From: Agathobaculum sp. Marseille-P7918 | GTDB taxonomy: Bacteria; Bacillota; Clostridia; Oscillospirales; Butyricicoccaceae | Assembly (NCBI RefSeq): GCF_900625105.1 | Contig: NZ_UYYD01000004.1 | Coordinates: 62,001 to 126,000, forward strand | DNA length: 64,000 nt | Direction of reading: 5' to 3' | Shown here: positions 61,664-64,000 of the stretch, piece by piece | How the letters are laid out: each line of letters begins with the position of its first letter | How positions within the stretch are numbered: the stretch's first letter is position 1 | Position numbers and translations under genes: made by a program | The notes under the pieces: model-generated | Databases searched by the model: none | Told to the model about the DNA's origin: nothing | The model's input: the letters and a program-made list of their open reading frames with translations, nothing else

Positions 61664-61958
61664 AAATCACCTGCCCTTTCCGGGCGATCCAGGCGGCATA
61701 CGAGGTTTCATCCTCGAGCAGATCGTCCCACTCCTCGGCGGTGTAAAGACTCAGATTGACCGGCACATCGGCGGAAAGCGCCAGATGCAGCTGCGTGCGC
61801 AGATGGCGGCAGTCCGTGCCGTCCGGCACGACCACGCACAGGCTGAACGCCTTGAGCTTGCCGGTGGCCATGGTGCGCTTTTCCGCAAACAGAATGATTT
61901 TACGCGGCTGGCAGATGCGGAGGATATCCTGCGCCGCTTGCCGGATGGCTTCAGTCAT
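61647..61958 (-). CDS. degenerate MNT-type nucleotidyltransferase-like partner of HEPN
   Basis: A 103-residue protein aligning by eye with minimal nucleotidyltransferases. It keeps the scaffold: an N-terminal helix, RKIILFAEKRT (normally KIILFGSRARG), a strand CVVV (normally DIDLLVV) and C-terminal VPVNLSLYTAEEW and RKGQVIYE. The GS motif, both Asp of DxD and the third Asp (here Asn68) are all replaced, so it should be inactive. It begins three bases after the upstream thioesterase stop and overlaps the HEPN gene, so all three may be one transcript. Likely a structural or regulatory partner. Confidence 0.72.
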   Translation of the reverse strand: MTEAIRQAAQDILRICQPRKIILFAEKRTMATGKLKAFSLCVVVPDGTDCRHLRTQLHLALSADVPVNLSLYTAEEWDDLLEDETSYAAWIARKGQVIYEPKT

Positions 61959-61961
61959 GGG

Positions 61962-62693
61962 TTATCCCTCCTGCATCTCAAACGGCGACAGGGTCGCCAG
62001 CGCTTCAAAATGCGTTTTTCCGTCGGCTTCTCCGCGCACATACCGCGCGCCGTCCACCGTGCCGCAGAGCAGCTCCAGCTGCTCGCCGAACGCGGTTTCG
62101 GCGGTATAGTTGACTTGCAGGGAGGAGACAAAGCCCGGCTGCCGCTGCAGGTCAAGTGCATCCGAAATCAGCTCGACGATGCGCACATTATTGACATGGT
62201 TGTTGACGTCCAAGTCGGAATACTGCACGGTGTGGACGTGGTGCGGACGCACAGTGTCGCAGGTCAGTTTGGGCAGCGGCTCAAACAGGTCGCCGCGCGA
62301 CTTATGCAGGTAACTCTCGGCTGCCGGGAAAGAGCTGGGGCGCAGGATGCGGTGCGAGACCGGATCGAGCGTGACCCACATCGACTGTGCCTCGCCGATC
62401 TGCTGTTCGTCTGCAAAGAAGGCAAAGCAGCGGTACCAGCTGGCGCCGCGGATGCCGGGGCACCAGGTCTCGCAGCGGATACGCTCATACGGGCGCAGAG
62501 GGCGCGCCAGACGCGCTTTCATGCGCGAGAGCACCCAGACAATGTTGAGCTCGTCCGGGCCTAAATGCAGCGATTCTGCGTGCACCGTGGCCGCGTCCTG
62601 CATCACCAGCCAGAGAAAGGACGGCTTGGCGATGCCGCGGTTGTCAATATGGCCGTAGTTGATTTCGTACTCACGGGAAAGAAGATCTGCCAA
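61962..62693 (-). CDS. acyl-ACP thioesterase
   Basis: A 243-residue double hot-dog thioesterase of the FatA/FatB-like family releasing fatty acids from acyl carrier protein. The first hot-dog (about 1-125) has EYEINYGHIDNRGIAKPSF, and the second carries the catalytic YSDLDVNNHVNN (Asn and His) followed by VELISDAL. Bacterial members release medium-chain or branched acyl chains. Its neighbours do not point to a pathway. TTGGCAG-type start context includes AAGGAGG. Confidence 0.9.
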   Translation of the reverse strand: MADLLSREYEINYGHIDNRGIAKPSFLWLVMQDAATVHAESLHLGPDELNIVWVLSRMKARLARPLRPYERIRCETWCPGIRGASWYRCFAFFADEQQIGEAQSMWVTLDPVSHRILRPSSFPAAESYLHKSRGDLFEPLPKLTCDTVRPHHVHTVQYSDLDVNNHVNNVRIVELISDALDLQRQPGFVSSLQVNYTAETAFGEQLELLCGTVDGARYVRGEADGKTHFEALATLSPFEMQEG

Positions 62694-62715
62694 AAGGGAA
62701 ACGCCTCCTTATCAA

Positions 62716-63987
62716 TCAGTGGAACAGGCTGGCAATGAACCGGGATACCAAGTCAAGCAGGGAAGCTTGCTGCATCGAGGCATCCGGCGTGGTTTCCGGA
62801 CTGTTTTCATCCTGCGCGTAATGCTGGGAAAGCATATCGGCGCAGCCGTCTATGTTCTCCAGAGAGGAGTAGCTGAAGTACACTTCGCCCTGAATGTCAA
62901 TGCTGCTGTCGAGCAATGCGAGCTGGCGTTCCAGTTCGGCAGTGCCGTACCAGACGTCGCCCGGCTGGGCTTCTGCGGCGCGATAGGCGCCGATGCCGAT
63001 GTACAGTGCAACGTCGCTGGTGGAGATCACTTCCTGCCACCAGTCCAGCAACACTTCAAAATCTGCGATTTCGTAACCGATTTCCCAGTAAAGCTGTGGG
63101 CAGATGTAATCGACGGTGCCCTTCTGGATCCACTGAACCGAGTCGCAGTAGATCTCGCGATAGGAGGAACGGCCGTTGGTTTCGCTGCCCTTGGGGTTGT
63201 CGGCCTTGTTGTCCCAGATGCCGGAAGGGCTGACGCCGAACGACAGGGTCGGGTCGATCTCGTGCAGCGTTTTGTCGAGCGTGGCGATCAGGGTGTTGAC
63301 ATTGTTGCGCCGCCAGTCGCCGATGTCGTCAAAGTCTGTGCCGTAACGGGCAAAGGTCGACTGGTCGTTAAAATCCGTGCCCGGATAAAAATAGTCATCC
63401 AGATGAATGCCGTCCACATCGTAGTTTTTCACGATTTCTGTCGCGCCATCCACGACAAGCTGCTGCACAGCCGGCAGGCCGGGGTTGAAATAGTAATTGT
63501 CCTCATATTTTACAACCCATTCCGGGTGCTGTTTGGCCGGGCTGCTGTCCGGCAGCGCGTCCCACTCGCTCTGGCCGTCTTTGGTGATACGGTAGGGGTT
63601 GATCCACGCATGCAGCTGCAAACCGCGGCTGTGCGCGCCATCGATCCAATAGGCTAGCACATCAAAATCACCGTCCGGCGCTTGTCCGGTTGTGCCGCTG
63701 ACATAACGGCTCCACGGGAAGATTTCAGACGGATACAGCGCGTCTGCGGAAGGACGCACCTGAAGGAAAACCGTATTCAGGCCCATAGCGGCAATATTGT
63801 CGAGGATGGTATCCGCTTCACTTTTGAGCGTGTCGGCGGAAAGACCCTGTGCAGAGGGGTAGTCGATGTTGTATACGGTGGAAACCCACACGCCGCGCAT
63901 GCCGTCCTGCGCGGTTTGTACAGCGCCGGCGCTGGAAAAGAGCAGGGTGAGTATCAAAACGATGGAAAGAACGCGTTGCTTGAGCAT
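62716..63987 (-). CDS. secreted family-10-like glycosyl hydrolase (GHL10/DUF187)
   Basis: A 423-residue secreted protein with a signal peptide (about 1-24) and a TIM-barrel of the DUF187/GHL10 family. Landmarks are MRGVWVSTVYNIDYPS, LNTVFLQVRPSADALYPSEIFPWS, LHAWINPYRI, YDVDGIHLDDYFYPG, FGVSPSGIWDN and DYICPQLYWEI. Related proteins act on peptidoglycan or exopolysaccharide, for example on denuded glycan strands. The C-terminal 60 residues are less conserved. The ATG follows AAGGAGTC. It lies on the same strand as the thioesterase gene, 22 bases apart. Confidence 0.92.
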   Translation of the reverse strand: MLKQRVLSIVLILTLLFSSAGAVQTAQDGMRGVWVSTVYNIDYPSAQGLSADTLKSEADTILDNIAAMGLNTVFLQVRPSADALYPSEIFPWSRYVSGTTGQAPDGDFDVLAYWIDGAHSRGLQLHAWINPYRITKDGQSEWDALPDSSPAKQHPEWVVKYEDNYYFNPGLPAVQQLVVDGATEIVKNYDVDGIHLDDYFYPGTDFNDQSTFARYGTDFDDIGDWRRNNVNTLIATLDKTLHEIDPTLSFGVSPSGIWDNKADNPKGSETNGRSSYREIYCDSVQWIQKGTVDYICPQLYWEIGYEIADFEVLLDWWQEVISTSDVALYIGIGAYRAAEAQPGDVWYGTAELERQLALLDSSIDIQGEVYFSYSSLENIDGCADMLSQHYAQDENSPETTPDASMQQASLLDLVSRFIASLFH

Positions 63988-64000
63988 GGGAAGACTCCTT

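Overview
The window is a GC-rich stretch of a low-GC-phylum (Firmicutes/Bacillota) chromosome, most likely a spore-forming member of the class Clostridia (Oscillospirales-like). The support is a Gram-positive PolC replicative polymerase, sporulation genes (ylbJ, yqfC, yqfD, a dacF-type carboxypeptidase, a SpoVD-type PBP), a T-box leader, a meso-DAP-type MurE and a dcw cluster without ftsA. I cannot name the genus from sequence alone. No tRNA, rRNA, CRISPR, IS element or prophage gene was seen; this looks like core chromosome with small accessory islands.

Layout. 1-3922: the 3' part of polC, then two small uncharacterised genes. 3919-10505: a compact histidine operon, hisZG (a fused regulatory/catalytic ATP phosphoribosyltransferase)-hisD-hisB-hisH-hisA-hisF-hisI-(29-codon membrane ORF)-hisE, with consensus promoter and terminator; hisC and a histidinol-phosphatase are not here. 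10657-16324: mixed single genes (C39-like peptidase, PNPOx/Nim-like flavoprotein, CapA-like protein, flavodoxin-like oxidoreductase, zinc-ribbon membrane protein, flavin reductase-rubredoxin fusion, DUF4363/DUF421 pair). 16425-21954: branched-chain amino acid genes behind a T-box (ilvB-ilvN-ilvC, then ilvD after a hairpin-dense gap). 22032-28510: pyrE, an aminotransferase with its Lrp-type regulator, an AEC transporter, fhs and a RodA/FtsW-family gene.

28561-36866: dacF-like, a small four-cysteine protein and ylbJ on the minus strand, diverging from yqfC-yqfD (predicted sigma-E promoter) followed by phoH-ybeY-dgkA-era-recO. 36888-43163: mutS2, a Crh-like HPr paralogue with Tyr at position 15, uvrC, rsmD, coaD and a coiled-coil protein. 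43471-56799: division and cell wall cluster mraZ-rsmH-ftsL-pbp(SpoVD/FtsI)-murE-murF-mraY-ftsW-murG-ftsQ, then ftsZ from its own promoter; murD, murC, murB and ftsA are absent. 56980-63987: corA, an ECF sigma/anti-sigma pair, a membrane GT2 glycosyltransferase, a HEPN protein with a catalytically degenerate nucleotidyltransferase partner, an acyl-ACP thioesterase and a secreted GH10-like glycosidase.

The points most worth follow-up are the HisZ-HisG fusion, the 29-aa membrane microprotein translationally coupled inside the his operon, the Tyr15 HPr/Crh-like protein, the pseudo-nucleotidyltransferase/HEPN pair, and two hairpin-array intergenic regions (20028-20226 and 33048-33208) that ordinary terminators do not fully explain.
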